64,000 bases of DNA from Dama dama (taxonomy: Eukaryota > Chordata > Mammalia > Artiodactyla > Cervidae): positions 24,092,001 through 24,156,000 of the forward strand of contig NC_083697.1 of the NCBI RefSeq assembly GCF_033118175.1. Reading direction: 5' to 3'. A program made the position numbers and the translations under genes. Positions 9,813 to 22,667 of the stretch are shown piece after piece. The notes below the pieces were generated by a model. It had not been told where the DNA came from. It did no database searches and worked only from the letters and a program-made list of their open reading frames with translations. Every line of letters begins with the position of its first letter. The first letter of the stretch is position 1.

Positions 9813-12184
9813 TGCAGTCAATACCTCGTGACCCTAAAGCCAGTTCTCTTGACTCCATTAATGTTACCACTATCCTGAGGGTCACAAGCGTTGCTGGACA
9901 ACACTTTTTTTTCTTAACTTCCGCCCTAATTACATCCAAAGAAGTTCTATTCATCATTTAAGGCCCATTTCAAAAGCTACCCTCTCCACACGCATGTCCT
10001 TTTTCTTGTTTTAAACCTTAGAGCTAGGTTTTTACTGCTGTCACCAGGCTGCCTGATGCCAAAGTCCACGGTGCCATGTGGCCTCTGTTCTTAGATCTGA
10101 CTCTCTTAGTGGCAGGCATTGATCTGGTCCTTGCGGCCCCTGCCACTCGTCACCTGCATGCGGTGCTTGTCCAGTAACTAACTGCTCAATACCAGGTGCC
10201 GAGAGCAGAGTGACCCAAGCCTGTGCCCTCCCCCAGCCCCGTCACACTGCTCTGTGGGCTGCTTCCCGGCTCCACCACCCCACCCCGAGGTTCCCTCCAC
10301 CAGGAAGCGCCTCCACCTCACGGATGCCAACCCATAATCGGACAGAGAGGCCCTCTCTCCCTCGGTGAAAGCTCTGTCAACCTCGAGCACAGGCAGTCAC
10401 TCCTTTGTGCCTCTACTGATTTACAGATACAGCAGGTCCTTCCTGCAGGACCCTAAATATAGAAAGAAAAAAAAAAAACAGTGTGGAGCTGGTGAGAGTT
10501 ACAGCTACCAATGATCACTCAGTGATGTTAACAGCAGCCCAAACCCCAGGACATGAATATAAGAGAGAAATAAGAAACAAACGGTTGTAAGCGATTTCAA
10601 GTTGCAAAAATCTCACAAATTTTAGAATAAAGGTCATAAACCAATGAGGATGTAAGAGAAATTCCACATGTGAAAGATAAATTAGATATGGAAAAGTTAA
10701 CTACCATCAGCTTTTGATGATGAACTCAAAATACTGAATAATAGCTAGAAACCTTTTCAAAAGACCTGCCACATCGTCCATTTCTTCAGAATCCAAAGTA
10801 GCTGTTACCACAAAGCCCAACATAGGGCAGTTCTGTCATACGCTGAACTTCAGTCCAACCAAAATTTCCAGTAATGCAAATTTCATATACATATATGTAG
10901 TGCAGTTACATACATACGCCTTTCTTTAAACATATACTTTTTAATGTCCCTTTTTCCTTACCTAAGAAGATATATCCTATGTATCTATAACATCATATTT
11001 TCAGTGTCTAAAGACTGTATCTTAAGGTAAGGTATTTAACCCACTGAAACTTTCATCTGTATCAGCTGACACCCCAGATACGATAAGCAGGTCATCTGTG
11101 CCTTCATGACAGTTAGCTGTTCATACCTGTACCTCCTCCGGATGGTGAGCAACTCAAGAGCAGCAACCACACATTACCTCTCACCCGCTTCAATGTCTAG
11201 CACAAAGGTACACTTAATCTTCGTGAAAAGAATGCATGAATAACAGATCTAGTTTTTAAAATCTTCAATTTGTGAATTATCTCAGGAATAAGTTCTCAAG
11301 AAATCATGACTGGTTTTGCTACTAGAAACCCTTTATAACAAATTTTACACAATCAAGTTATTAATATAATTATGAAAAATCACACACAAAAAAAGGACAG
11401 AAAAAAAAAATAACAACTGGATTCTTTAGTCAATTACCAAATTAAAAAAAAAAAAAAAACCACAAACAATCTCTATTATTTTGGTGGGCAGACCAACCAT
11501 TTTCTGGCACTGGTGGTGGAGATGCCAGGCCAAAGGGGAACTAGAGCGCAACTGCCGTGTGACATGACCACCTCTGTACTTTCAAAACTGGATTCATGCT
11601 TAATCTCCTCCAGCATGTCAATGTGTCCTATACCATTTATCCAAGGGGCTGTGGGCAAAGAGACCTGCAGACCCTGTGTGCGTCCGTCATGTGTGAGGGG
11701 CACGTGTGAGCCAGGTCGGGGATGGCCGCAGACACACGACACAGCTTTCCCTCCAATGCCGCTCTCTTCTCTATCACAGTGGGGAGAGAGTGAGAGGCAC
11801 CTTAGTCTCTCGACTACTGCAAGATCAGAGAGGGAAAGCATTTACTGTTCAGCTTTAGTAGCTACGGATAACAGAGATCATCAACTACCAGAGCAGGAAA
11901 GCAGTGCAACAGTTTTCAGGCTTTTTAGCCATGAAATTATTCCTCCTAAGAAGGTATGCAGAAGAGCAATACATAAAGCATATGTCAGGGGAGAGGGGTT
12001 TGGGAACCACCAAGGAACCGCACTGAACTCCTAACCCTAAAGTCCATCAGAGTATAGTGTTAAAAACCTCTGATCTGTAAAGTAATTAGCCTCCAATTAA
12101 AATTTTTTTTAAATTAAAAAAAAAAAAAAAAAAAAAAAACCTCTGATCTATTCAGGCCTACTATGATGGCTATTATTTTTTTTT
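9813..12184. other. intronic sequence without recognised genes
   Basis: HADH intron 1. Several A-rich runs occur (about 10.46, 11.40, 11.44 and 12.11-12.14 kb); the one at 12.1 kb follows GTAATTAGCCTCCAATTAAA, an L1 3'-end signature. No exon or RNA gene is supported. Confidence 0.5.
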
Positions 12185-12800
12185 AAAAAAAAAGGAACAA
12201 AAACATAAAATAAGTGTTAGCAAACATGGAGAAACTGGAACTCCTGCACACTGCTGATGCAGCCCCTGTGGATCGTGCTATAAGAGTTCCTCAAAATACT
12301 AAAAATAATTACCATATTATCCAGGAATTCCACTTCTGGATATATATCCAAAAGAACTCTAACACAGACTTCGAAGCAAGACTCTAACATAGCTGCAGAC
12401 CAGCAAGACTCTAACATAGCTGCAGACCATGTTCACGGCAGCATCCCCAATAACCAAAAGGTGGGAGCAGCCCAAGTGTCCACTGATGGATGAATGGGCA
12501 AATAAAATGTGGAATATGACTCCACTAAAAGTATCCCGCTGTAATATTATTCCTCAAAAAGGAAAGAAATTCTGGCACATGCTACAACACAGATGAAACT
12601 TTAAGATTTTCAGATGAAACAAAGCAGTCACAAAAGGACAAATACTGAGTGATTTCTCTCATACGAAAAATCCAGAACAAATTCATTGAGACTGAAAGTA
12701 AAAAGATGGCTGCCAAGGGCTGGGGGAAGGAGAGATGGGAAATTATTATTTAACAGGCATGTACTTAAATGTCACTGAACTGTACAATTTTAAAGTAAGT
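12185..12800 (+). mobile_element. L1 3' fragment with internal 27-bp duplication
   Basis: L1 ORF2-end/3' UTR sequence (AACATGGAGAAACTGGAACTC, ATTCCACTTCTGGATATATAT, ATGGATGAATGGGCAAATAA). The segment GCAAGACTCTAACATAGCTGCAGACCA-like occurs twice head to tail at about 12,376-12,429. A paralogous L1 lies at about 48.5-49.15 kb. Confidence 0.8.
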
Positions 12801-12954
12801 TTTCCTGTATGTTGTTTTTTGTTTTTTTTTTTACCACATACAACACACAAAAACCTTTAATCCAGCATACCTTCATTTTACTGAGAAAAGTAGCAGCAAC
12901 GAAAGCAAAATTATTATTCACCTAAGATCACATATCTATCCAAATCATAATTCT

Positions 12955-13200
12955 GTAAAAGGTACTTCTGTCTAGATTACTAACTAAGCTTTTCAATGGC
13001 TCCTGGTGATCACAAAATAAAAGCGCCTACACATGGCATGCAAGGCCCTCCAGGAAAGGGATCCACCTCCTCTCCAGACACATTGCTCACTGTTGCCAGA
13101 GACCACCGCAAGGCGTGTAGGTGCCTACATCTGCTATCACCTCTCACCTCCAGGCCTCTGTACTGTCCATTCCTCCCCCCCGCCTCATTAACTAAGCATT
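12955..13200 (+). repeat. L2 LINE fragment
   Basis: Degenerate L2-type sequence (TTTTCAATGGCTCCTGGTGATC, AAGGCCCTCCAGG, CTCACCTCCAGGCCTC), matching the common mammalian L2 consensus as I remember it. Confidence 0.5.
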
Positions 13201-13340
13201 GCCACCCCCAAGACCCTCTGAGTCCCAAACAAGGAGTCCTCCGTGTTCCAGCAACAGCCTGCACACCCTCACCGCTGCACCACCACGCTGGGTTACGGCC
13301 ACCCGTTCCAGCGCCATCTCCCCCACTCCTGTGCCTAGCA

Positions 13341-13659
13341 CCCAGTCCCTCGGTCGTGTCCGACCTCTGCAACCCCATGGACTGTAGCCCACCAGGCACC
13401 TCTGTCCATGGGGATTCTCTAGGCAGGAATACTGGAGTGGGTTGCCATTTCCTTCTCCAGGGGATCTTCCCAACCCAGGAATCAAACCCAGGTCTCCCAC
13501 ATTGAGGGCAGATTCTTCACTGTCTGAGCCACCAGGGAAGCCCAAGAATCCTGGAGTGGGTAGCCTATCCCTTCTCCAGGGGATCTTCCTGATACAGGAA
13601 TCGAACCAAGGTCTCCTGCATTGCAGGCGGATTCCTTTCCAGCTGAGCTACCAAGGAAG
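13341..13659 (-). mobile_element. BovA2-type dimeric SINE
   Basis: A full reverse unit ends GAGCCACCAGGGAAGCCC and is joined directly to a second partial reverse unit (AAGAATCCTGGAGTGGGTAG to GAGCTACCAAGGAAG). This is the usual BovA2 dimer structure. Confidence 0.85.
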
Positions 13660-13699
13660 ACCCTCCTCCTGGATTCTGACTAAATGAGACCCACACCAA

Positions 13700-14110
13700 G
13701 ACACACTGTAATTAAAATGTCAAAAGTCAAAGACAAAGATTAATATTGTAAAATATTAAAAGCATCAGGAGAAAACCAACTTGCTAAACACAAGGGAATT
13801 CCCAATAAGACCAACAGCAGAAACACTGTATTCAAAGTACTGAAAACAAAAGCAAAAACTTACAACCAAGAACATCCTCCCTGGCAAAGCTCAGAGTGAA
13901 GGACTTCCTCACTACTAAATCTGTATTACAAGAAATGTTAGTGGGACTTTAAGCTGAAAAGAAAGGGCACCCATTAGTAACAAGAACACATATGAAAGAA
14001 TAAATCTCACTAGGAAGGTAGTAACAAAGGTAGTAGATTAATCATTTACAAAGCTAGTATGAATGTTAAAAGACAAAAAAGCAGTTAAAAAAAAGGCTAT
14101 GATTACTGTA
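13700..14110 (+). mobile_element. old L1 fragment
   Basis: Contains TATTCAAAGTACTGAAAACAAAAGC and ACAACCAAGAACATCCTCCCTGGCAAAGCT, phrases of old mammalian L1/HAL1 sequence. Confidence 0.55.
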
Positions 14111-14124
14111 ATTAGTTCAGGGGT

Positions 14125-15565
14125 TACTGTTGTTGTTCAGTCACCCAATCGTATCCAACTCTGTGCAACCCCATGAACTGTAGCACGCCAGGCCTCCCTG
14201 TCCCTCACCATGTCCCAGAGTTTGCCCAAGTTATGTCCATTGCATCAGTGATGCCATCCAGTCATCTCATCTTCTGACGCCCTCTTCTCCTTCTCCCCTC
14301 AATTTTTCCCGGCATCAGGGACTTTTCCAATGAGTCACCTGTTCACATCAGATGACCAAGACACTGGAGCTTTAGCTTCAGCATCAGTCCTTCCAACGAG
14401 TATTCAGGGTTGATTTCCCTTAAAGCTGACTGGTTTGATCTCCTTGTTGTCCAAGGGGCTCTTAGGAGTCTTCTCCAGCACCCCAGTTCGAAGGCATCAA
14501 TTCTTTGGTAATCTGCCTTCTTTACAGTCGAGTTCTCACAACCCTGCGTGACCACTGGGAAGACTATAGCCTTGACTATACAGACCTTTGTCAGCAGAGT
14601 AATGTGTCTGCTTTTCAACACACTGTCTAGGTTTGTCATCACTTTCCCGCCAAGAAGCAGTTGATTTCTGATTTCATGGCTGCAGTCACCATCTGCGGTG
14701 ATTTTAGAGAACAAGAAGAGGAAATTTGTCACTACCTCCACCTTTTCCCCTTCTATTTGCCATGAAGCAATGAGGCTGGATGCCACGATCTTAGCTTTTT
14801 TAATATTTAGTTTTAAGCTGGCTCTTTCACTCTCCTCCTTCACCCTCATCAAGAGGCTCTTGAGTTCCTCTTGGCTTTCAGCCATTAGAGTGGTATCAGC
14901 CGCATATCTGAGGTTGTTGGTATTTCTCTGCCTATCTTGATTCCAGCTTGTAACTCATTCCGTTCAGCATTTCTCATGATGTGCTCAGCATATAGGTTAA
15001 ACAAAACAGGTTGACAGCAGACAGCCCTGTCGTACTCCTTTTTCAATCTTGAACCAATCAGCTGTTCCATACAGTGTTCTAACTGTTGCTTCTTGACCGT
15101 ACAGATTTCTCAGGAGACAGATAAGATGCGCTGGTATTCCCATCTCTTTAAGGGCTTTCCACAGTTTATTATGACCACACAAAGGCTTTAGCACAGTCAA
15201 TGAAACAGAGGTAGATGTTTTTCTGGAATTTCCTAGCTTTCTCTATGATCTAGCAAATGTTGGCAATTTGACCTCTAGTTCCTCTTCCTTTTCTAAACCC
15301 AGCATGGACATGTGGAAGTTCTTGGTTCACATAATGCTGAAGCCTAGCATGAAAGATTTTAAGCATGACCTTACTAGCATGAGAGATGAGTGCAATTGTC
15401 CAATGGTTAGCACATTCTTCAGTACCACCCTTCTTGGGAATTGGGATAAGAAAAGGTCCAGTCCTGTGGCCACTGTTAGGTCTTCCAGATTGGCTGACAT
15501 ATTGAATGCAACACCATTGGCATCATTCTTTAGGGTTTCGAATAGTTCTACTGGAATAGAATAGT
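14125..15565 (-). mobile_element. BovB LINE fragment with reverse-transcriptase remnants
   Basis: Reverse-oriented 3' part of a BovB non-LTR retrotransposon. The 3' end (TTGTTGTTCAGTCACCC... CCATGTCCCAGAGTTTGCCC) is at the left. Minus-strand frames translate to BovB polymerase pieces, for example KLNIKKAKIVAS, TLLTKVCIVKA and FELGCWRRLLRAPWT, and further right KGVRQGCLLS in the palm region. The frame is broken by shifts and stops, so the element is dead. It is 5' truncated near 15.56 kb. Confidence 0.9.
14343..15200 (-). pseudogene. decayed BovB reverse-transcriptase coding region
   Basis: Within the BovB copy, three overlapping minus-strand frames (14,343-14,885; 14,885-15,070; 14,997-15,200) together cover the polymerase palm to C-terminus. 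VRQGCLLS, a conserved region ahead of the catalytic motif, is visible. The catalytic aspartate box itself falls in a damaged stretch around the frame switches. Reading continuity is lost at least twice, so no functional enzyme is made. Confidence 0.8.
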
Positions 15566-15699
15566 TAAGGGATACACAAGATAAAAAAGTGTGAAATGTG
15601 ATATCAAAAACATAAACCAAGGAGGGTTATTAATGTTGAGCTTCAGAATAGGGTCAAACTTAAGTTGTTATTAAATCAAATACAGACTGTTACACATAC

Positions 15700-16180
15700 A
15701 AGTTACTATATGTTAGCCTTATGGTAACCACAAAGAAAATTAAAGTCAATGCAGGAAATTGAAGATATCTGAAATACATATAAGAATTCATAATCAAAAT
15801 TCATAAACATTTCCTACAAATCAATTAGGGGAAAATGTACAACACAATACTAAAATAGGAATGAAATCTAATAAGACATTATATAAGAATATATATGGCC
15901 AATAAACATATGAAAAGGGGTTCACCTCATTAGTAAACAGGAAATTCCAATAAAAATACAATGAAATACCACTAAACTACTAGAATGACTAAAGGAACAA
16001 CAACATAATCCTATAGAGCAAGGAGGACCTTCCAACCCTGATGGTAGAACTCTAAACTGATATAACCACTTTGGAAAACGGTTCAGCATTACCTACTGAA
16101 GTTGAATATATTCATATTTTGTAATCCAGCAGTTTCACCCAAGAGAAACATGCACACGTGTGTATCAAAAGACAGGACCA
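15700..16180 (+). mobile_element. old L1 3' fragment
   Basis: L1 ORF2/3' sequence: AATAAACATATGAAAAGGGGTTCACC... ATGAAATACCACTAAAC... TTTGGAAAACGGTTCAGCATT. Plus strand, heavily diverged. Confidence 0.65.
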
Positions 16181-16499
16181 TGACTGTGGATAGCAACAGT
16201 GCTGTGAGGGCTGATTCCAGCAGGTCTAGAATCAGCCCGAGTAGCTCTGCTGAAGTTCCCGCATCACAGTGACCCCTGGTCCAGGCGTGAAAGCTACTGC
16301 TTCACAGTGTTGCTTTGTAACATTAAGAAGTCTGGGGGTGGTTTGTATCAACTTATCAACACTGCTGATAAGAGTGATACTGATGATTCACACCTGATTT
16401 TTAAAGTTACATTATTGAAGGTTCTTACTTAGAAAAGAATTTCACATGTCTTGGATGCAAGGAAACCAATCACACTAATTTTTCCCAAATTAATCAATG

Positions 16500-17140
16500 A
16501 ATTATTCCCAACTTCCTGAGGAGATGGCAGTGGAAGAGTAGATCACAAAAAGAAGCGATCTTTTTTCATCTCCCATAGATATACTTTCAATAAATAAGGA
16601 GGACTTTCCCTGGCACTTTAACTTGAGTGCCAATAATCTGAATCAACCCATTGAAGATCTACTGAGGACTCTAGTTTTATATGATAGTGACTACAAGACC
16701 TCCAAGACAAGAAGTCTGCAATGGAAAAAAAAAAATGTATTTGAAGGCTATGTCCTCAACTCCACGACTTCTCTAGCTTTGGTGGAAAGCAGGCTTAGCC
16801 AAAGAGAAATATTTTTGGACAAGGATGCTTCAGAGCTATAAAAATAGGCCCAGTAAACAGCACATTTGTCAAAATGCCCGAGTACTCCAGTCACAGGGCC
16901 AAGGAAACATGCCAAGCAGAAGCATACTGGATTTCTATATTTTTGCAAACATACCACGAGATTTGAAGCCCCTTCTCTGAATTATTACTTGAGTGATCAA
17001 TTTGTGAGAATTGCAGCAACTGGTCCAGTGAGGGGTTCCAAGTGCCCTTACACTACAGGAGGGCTGCATTTCAACATTACATTCTCTCTGAAAACCACTG
17101 AGCTGTATGTACCCTCTGCCACAACCAAATTCTGACTTCT
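16500..17140 (+). other. unidentified region with long open frame remnants
   Basis: One plus-strand frame is open from about 16,560 to 16,841 and again, in the same frame, from 16,866 to 17,135. Translated phrases include LVLYDSDYKTS, NSTTSLALVESRL, SLNYYLSDQFVR and GGLHFNITFSLKTTEL. Three stops lie between them. It reads like a decayed coding sequence but I cannot name it. The opening GGAGATGGCAGTGGAAGAGTAG also recalls L1 5' UTRs, so an L1-derived origin is an alternative. Confidence 0.3.
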
Positions 17141-18714
17141 TGATACCCAGAGGAGGTGTTCACCCAGAATAAGTATACTGAGTCACTCCTCCCCCTGAGG
17201 CTGCTGCACCTCTGCATTAAGACCTGCCCTTGAGTTCTCAGGACTTGATCCAAGGAGGAAAAAAGTCATAAATCAGTTTTATCTCCCAGAGCTGGCAAGT
17301 CTGGGTTCATGATTATCTCTGGTTATGCAATGCCTTGAACTTTGCCATCAACACAAGCTGTGTTCACTGACTTTAACAATCAGAAAAAGGCCTTCTGTTG
17401 AAGTGTTCAACCACCACCACAGCTGGTTTATACTAAAAACCATTAAGTTCATTGGTTGGTCTCTTTTTTTAACTTAGATTTTTATACCTAAAAAAGTATT
17501 TCTAAAAAGCCAAAGGAATGTGCCTCCATTTTTTAAATGAGTCTGTTAAATACACAATTTTTTTAAAAATTCAATAAGGATCTGGGTTTGGTGATGGAGA
17601 GAAAAAATAACTTCTCTTCCTGGACTCTCTACTCCCATCTCCCATAAATTCTGGAAAGGAGATGGGATAGACGGACCCATCAGTGGCATCAACCAGCTCT
17701 CAGTTATATTAAGAATCTCTGAAGGACATTGCCAGAATGGACACTTTCTGAGTAGAGAAGAGAGCTGCAAATCCTAACTATTCTCCAGGAAGATTAATAT
17801 GGCAATGGTTATTAGGATGAGGGTTTTTTCCTCTATTAGATTCTGCTGAAATGAACCAATTAAGATGCTTCCTCAACAATTCAGGAATCAATCCTTGTTC
17901 TAGGAATTAGAAGGGAAAGAACAGGGGCAGGAGCACTCCTCAGAGCCTTCTGCAAAATGGTAGACATTCCAACAGGAACCCTGTCTTCAGAGGGCATGAG
18001 GTGGCCACAAAGTCAACAGTGGCAATCACAGAGGGAGGAAGCTCTCTGGAAAAGCTGGAGAGAACAAAGAAGTCATGCCAGGGGAGCCTGAGTCTATTAT
18101 GGGCAGAAAGATGGTAGCAGAGGATGGAGATGATCAGCTGAACCTGGAGCTGAAGAAAGGACAAGCTGCAAACTGTTAACTCCAGACACCCACAGAGCCC
18201 CTTGCCCAAGGAGGCCACACTTCTCCCCAAAAGACAGTAGAGGCCAAAAGGTACAGGTAGGACTGTGGTCATCTCAGCCACAGGAATCTCCAGCCAGCAG
18301 AACCCTAAGTGAAAAGACCTGAGTTCCAGCCTCAGCTCTGCCTCTGACCCTTGGGCCCAGGTGACAGCTCTGCTGGGATGATTATTATAATGGTCACATG
18401 AAATGACAGAGACATTAAAGTACTTAGAACAGGAAAAAAGTGCACAAAAAAGACCACACATCTGTAGTGTTTTTTAAGTGCCAGGCTGATTTAAATGCTC
18501 TATGAGTATGAACTTACTGTAATAACCAAATACAAGTAAAGAAAGCACTAAGATTATCTCTCAACAACCCACACAATTAGTCTTAAAATCTTTCGAATTG
18601 CCTGAACTCTCCCAAGCTCACGATCAGATCTTCAAGCATTGCTAATAGAATCTAAACTAAGAGAAGTCATCACCAGATCAGAGCTGATGGATCTACACTA
18701 CATAAAAGCAGCTA

Positions 18715-18890
18715 ACAATTATTAAACAGCTTCCACTGAACACACTAGCACAGCTCTTAGCTCATTTCCACCCTCAGAACACTAAGACAAGTAACATTAT
18801 CTGTTGATAAGGGAAGAAGCGGGGAGAGGCTAAGAGACTCGCTAAAGATTCCCACAGCCAGGAGCAGAAGGGCTGGAACCCAACTCCAGC
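18715..18890 (+). repeat. MIR SINE remnant
   Basis: MIR-like order: TTAGCTCATTTCCACCC, AAGACAAGTAACATTATCTG, GAGGCTAAGAGACTCGC and GGGCTGGAACCCAACTCC. Confidence 0.6.
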
Positions 18891-20924
18891 AGGCACCTTA
18901 CAGCTTGCTCACTTTCAACCACACTCAGCAGAAACCATCACACATTTCAGCATGACCTAGAGGAAGCTACAGCACAGCAACCAGCAGCATCACCTACCTG
19001 TGGACCCAGGAGAGCCAGGCAGTGAGGTATGTGCCTAAGGCAGAACTGGGGAGAAGACGGAGGGCGGGGAACTAAAATTAGAAACTCAAGAAAGGGGCAA
19101 ATAATTGTGAGGTGCATCCAGGACACGTCAGAGAAAACCCAAAACCTGACTGAGGTACCATTTCTGCTCCACAATGTCCAAACATGTTCCGCGTGGCATT
19201 CACTTTTCTGCCTGTCAGGTCTATCTCTTCTAGAGTATCCCCAGCCACACTCCAAGTCCAAAGACTAACATGCCAACAGAAGCTGATTTTACTGTCACCA
19301 GTACATCACGGAGATCAGAGAACAGCCCAATAAAGAACTGTGTGACAACACAGGAAGTGAGGGAAGAACTTCACGACACACCCACCCCATGTGCCTGAGG
19401 ACGAAGTTAATACCTGGGAATAAAACTATTCCCTCCATAAAGAAGTCTGAGTCCCAAAGGACAGCTTACAACTTAACGGTGGTGCCAGTCTCCTGAGATC
19501 TTAAAACTTCTCTTAGGCCCCTGCGCTGCTTTCAAGCAAATTTCAACAGAGGCAAACTCACTGAGGCAACAGGGGAAACGTACAGCTGAATAACACAAAG
19601 CAATTCTGATCGTTCTTCTATCCAGCATCAGAAAATTCAGAGTTGGGTGGGGGTGGGGCGGGGCAGGAAAAAGAGATGGGCGAACCAATGCAGAGCCGAG
19701 AGAGAAGACTTCTAACCTACTTGAGCAATACAATGTCAGGGAAACATATCTGTAGTTTAGAATACGGCTCCCCCAACCCCATCCTGTTTTAACAGCCTAA
19801 GGAGTTCTCCCTGGAAAAAGTGTGCACTTTTTGCTCTTTAAGAGGGACCAAAAAAAAAATCTTTGGGTGCAAACCCAGCTCCAATCCCCTTCAAGATGCA
19901 AACTCTCTCTTCCTCAAAGTATGGCATACTAAAATGAAGGTAAACCAGAAATCCAAGAAGTCCACTCCTGAAATGCCATCCCAGAAATCCCACTGGCTGC
20001 CCACCAGTAACTAAATGAAAGCCATAAACTCTCTGAGCTCCTTATGTTAAAAAAAGGCAATTCAGGAAGCAAAGCTTAAACTCATTCTACAAACTGAAGA
20101 AATGCACAGCTAATAACTTTCTTTTTTCCCTTCTTTAAAAAGCAAAAAACAACCCATCCCCTACTCGAGGGTCAATTACTGGTGGAAGCTTCTTTGCTGG
20201 CCTAAGTATCCAGCTGAAGATAAATTGGCAATCAGACCCAAGTAAGAATAATGTGTGAACACACAAAACAAGTTAACCTTACTTAAATATTAACCATGAG
20301 TCAGTTTGTTTTTTTTTTAATTTAAAACAAGCAAAAAAAAAAAAAATGACAGGCAAAGTACTCTTGGACAAAACAAATATACATATGGTCTGTGCTCTGA
20401 TCAACTACGTATTATTAAACACAGAACTCACTTGTCTTAAATTGCTTAATTGCTTGCGAAATGTGTCAGGCTCCCACAAAATCTAGGGTTTTTTTTTTTT
20501 TTTTTCATCCTACTCAACATGAACTGGAACACATGCCAAAAATGACATTTTTAAAGTATTAAAAATGTAAATAGAACTACACCTTGATTAAAATTTAAAC
20601 TACTTCAGAAAGAGTTCTGGAGAATGAAGCTAAATGCAAATTAAGGGCGTAATTTAGGTGTTACTTTGTGCTTATGCTTTTAAAGCTTTACTGAGGACAA
20701 TAAAAAATGCCTCCCCTCTCTTCAGAGGTCCCTGAACAAACTACATTGCCAACTGGCATTCACCTTGAAGATCAAGCAAGAAGGGACAGAATCACAACCA
20801 ACACTCTCCATCTTAAGGTTACAGTCCTACAACAGCAGCAAGATCAGAGATGGGAATGGTGCAAGGGGACAATGGCAAAAGAACAAGGGTAACACTATAA
20901 AGGTAATAACCCTCAAGACAGCTA

Positions 20925-21050
20925 ACATTCAAGTTCCTACTAAATGCCACTGGGCTAAGTGCTTGATGTGTGCTAATCCATTTAACCCTCTCCACTCTCC
21001 TAGGAGGCTGGTCCTACCCTAGAGATTAGTAAAATAAGGCACAGAAGCAC
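20925..21050 (+). repeat. MIR SINE remnant
   Basis: TGCCACTGGGCTAAGTGCTTGATG... CTAATCCATTTAACCC... AAAATAAGGCACAGAAGC, typical MIR sequence. Confidence 0.55.
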
Positions 21051-22530
21051 GTTTCCCATGTCGATACAGCCAACGTGAGGCAGGCCAGCAAAGGCCATCC
21101 CAGCTCCCCACAGTGAACTGAATACAATCTACAGTCAAGATATGTCAACTAATAAGTCTATGGCACTAAATAAGCAAAACAGATTTACCCAGTACCAAAA
21201 GCTGTAGGTCAAGGAGCATAAAAAATGAGGCAACACTGCCTCAAACAGCATGATCTAGGGTAGAGTGGCAAAAACAGATCAAAGCCAACCAACGGGCAGA
21301 AAGTGGCACAGAGATATCCTTCAGGAAAGGGTGGTTCCCCTCCACAGGATTAAAACTGCCACCCACAGTGGCCGAGGCTCTTTTAAACCTTGTTATGTAA
21401 GGACAGAATTACTTAAATCTTTGGTCTTTATCAACTTCTTGAGTGACAGTTCCATTATACCTCCATTCTGAGGGGTTAAATAGCTTTCTTTTTTAAACAC
21501 CTTAGGTTTGCAAAAGGCGCACCTTGGTCCAAACATGCAAGGATGTGATCCACAGTCTGAACTGTGTCAGTGTCAAGCTCCTCCCTTCTTTCTCAGATGA
21601 AAGCTCCAACATCATACTTATAATTTTAGGTTCTACCTGTGTGCATTTTTGTACAACATAACACTCTTTTTTGGCCAGTAATGGATACAACATTCCAAGA
21701 ACTGAGCAACTTGAATTTGTACAAAAGCTGAAGTGACACTCAACTTAGCTTCTAAACCTCTTCCACTGATGTCTTGAAGGGACCATCAACTATAGTTTCT
21801 AACCCCTTTCCTGTATTGTTATTGGGAGCTTAGACTCTAGTATCTCACCACTAAGATGCTGTTTACAGGTTTTTAAGCAAATATAGTATTTTATACCTGC
21901 CCATGATAAATCTCTCTCTCTCGTGGCATTGGGAGATTTGGGTGGAGCAGGTAAATACAAATGCACTCAACCTAAACTTTCTCTTGAGTATCATGTAGTA
22001 TGTAAAGTGTGGAACTTTCAAGGTTAAAGGGACTTACCCCTCCCACCTCACATATAATAAAGATTCCATAACCCAGCACCAGGCATGTACACAATAAACA
22101 GGGTGATCTGAGAAGAAATAGGAGCGTCTCAGGGTAAAAAATTAATGAAATACAGATTTCAGGAGAAAGTGCTATCAAATTAATATGTTGCAAAAAACCT
22201 GCAGTGTAGGAAAGTTTAAGGTATATAGTAATAATAATAAAATATTTTTCTAAAAAGGAAGCACAGAAAACAGACGCTGTGGCTAGCAACAGACACTAAA
22301 AAAAAAACAAAAAAATTAAACTCTTTCATGATCATAGCCACTTGAGTACTCCTCCAAGAAAAATTAGATAAATGCCTCCCCGCCCACAATACAAGTAGCA
22401 AAGCGCTGAAATGCTGAGAATATTATCAGCTAAGCTATGAAAATCACGGCTACCTGATCCGATCTGGAAAATAACCGCTAAATATCAGTAAGTAAAAATA
22501 CAAGTATCACAGCGTGTGTGTGCGCGCGCG

Positions 22531-22667
22531 TGCTCAGTCGTGTCCGACTCTTTGTGACCCCATGGACTGCAACCCGCCAGGCTCCTCTGTCCATGGAATT
22601 CTCCAGGCAAGAATCCTGGAGTGGGTTGCCATTTCCTCCTCCAGGGGATCTTCCCAACCCAGGACCT
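22531..22667 (-). mobile_element. BovA SINE fragment with GT/GC dinucleotide run
   Basis: TGCTCAGTCGTGTCCGACTC to GGGATCTTCCCAACCCAGG, reverse ruminant SINE lacking its tRNA end. A (GT)n(GC)n run at about 22,513-22,530 adjoins it, a common microsatellite seed at SINE tails. Confidence 0.85.

Larger units (their letters stand above)
17141..22510. other. low-repeat part of HADH intron 1
   Basis: No exon, RNA gene or recent mobile element recognised over about 5.4 kb, apart from MIR-like remnants at about 18,715-18,890 and 20,925-21,050 and several A/T runs (about 20.31, 20.49 kb). The longest reading frame (173 codons, minus strand at 17,940-18,461) has no recognisable protein features. Confidence 0.5.

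Noticed and set aside
14125..15565. possible intact reverse transcriptase gene
   Set aside because: Recognised as BovB, but the frame is broken at least twice and the 5' part is missing.
17940..18461. 173-codon minus-strand open frame
   Set aside because: Cysteine/leucine-rich with no motif, partly overlapping a MIR-like piece, and not aligned with any splice signal I can support; treated as chance.
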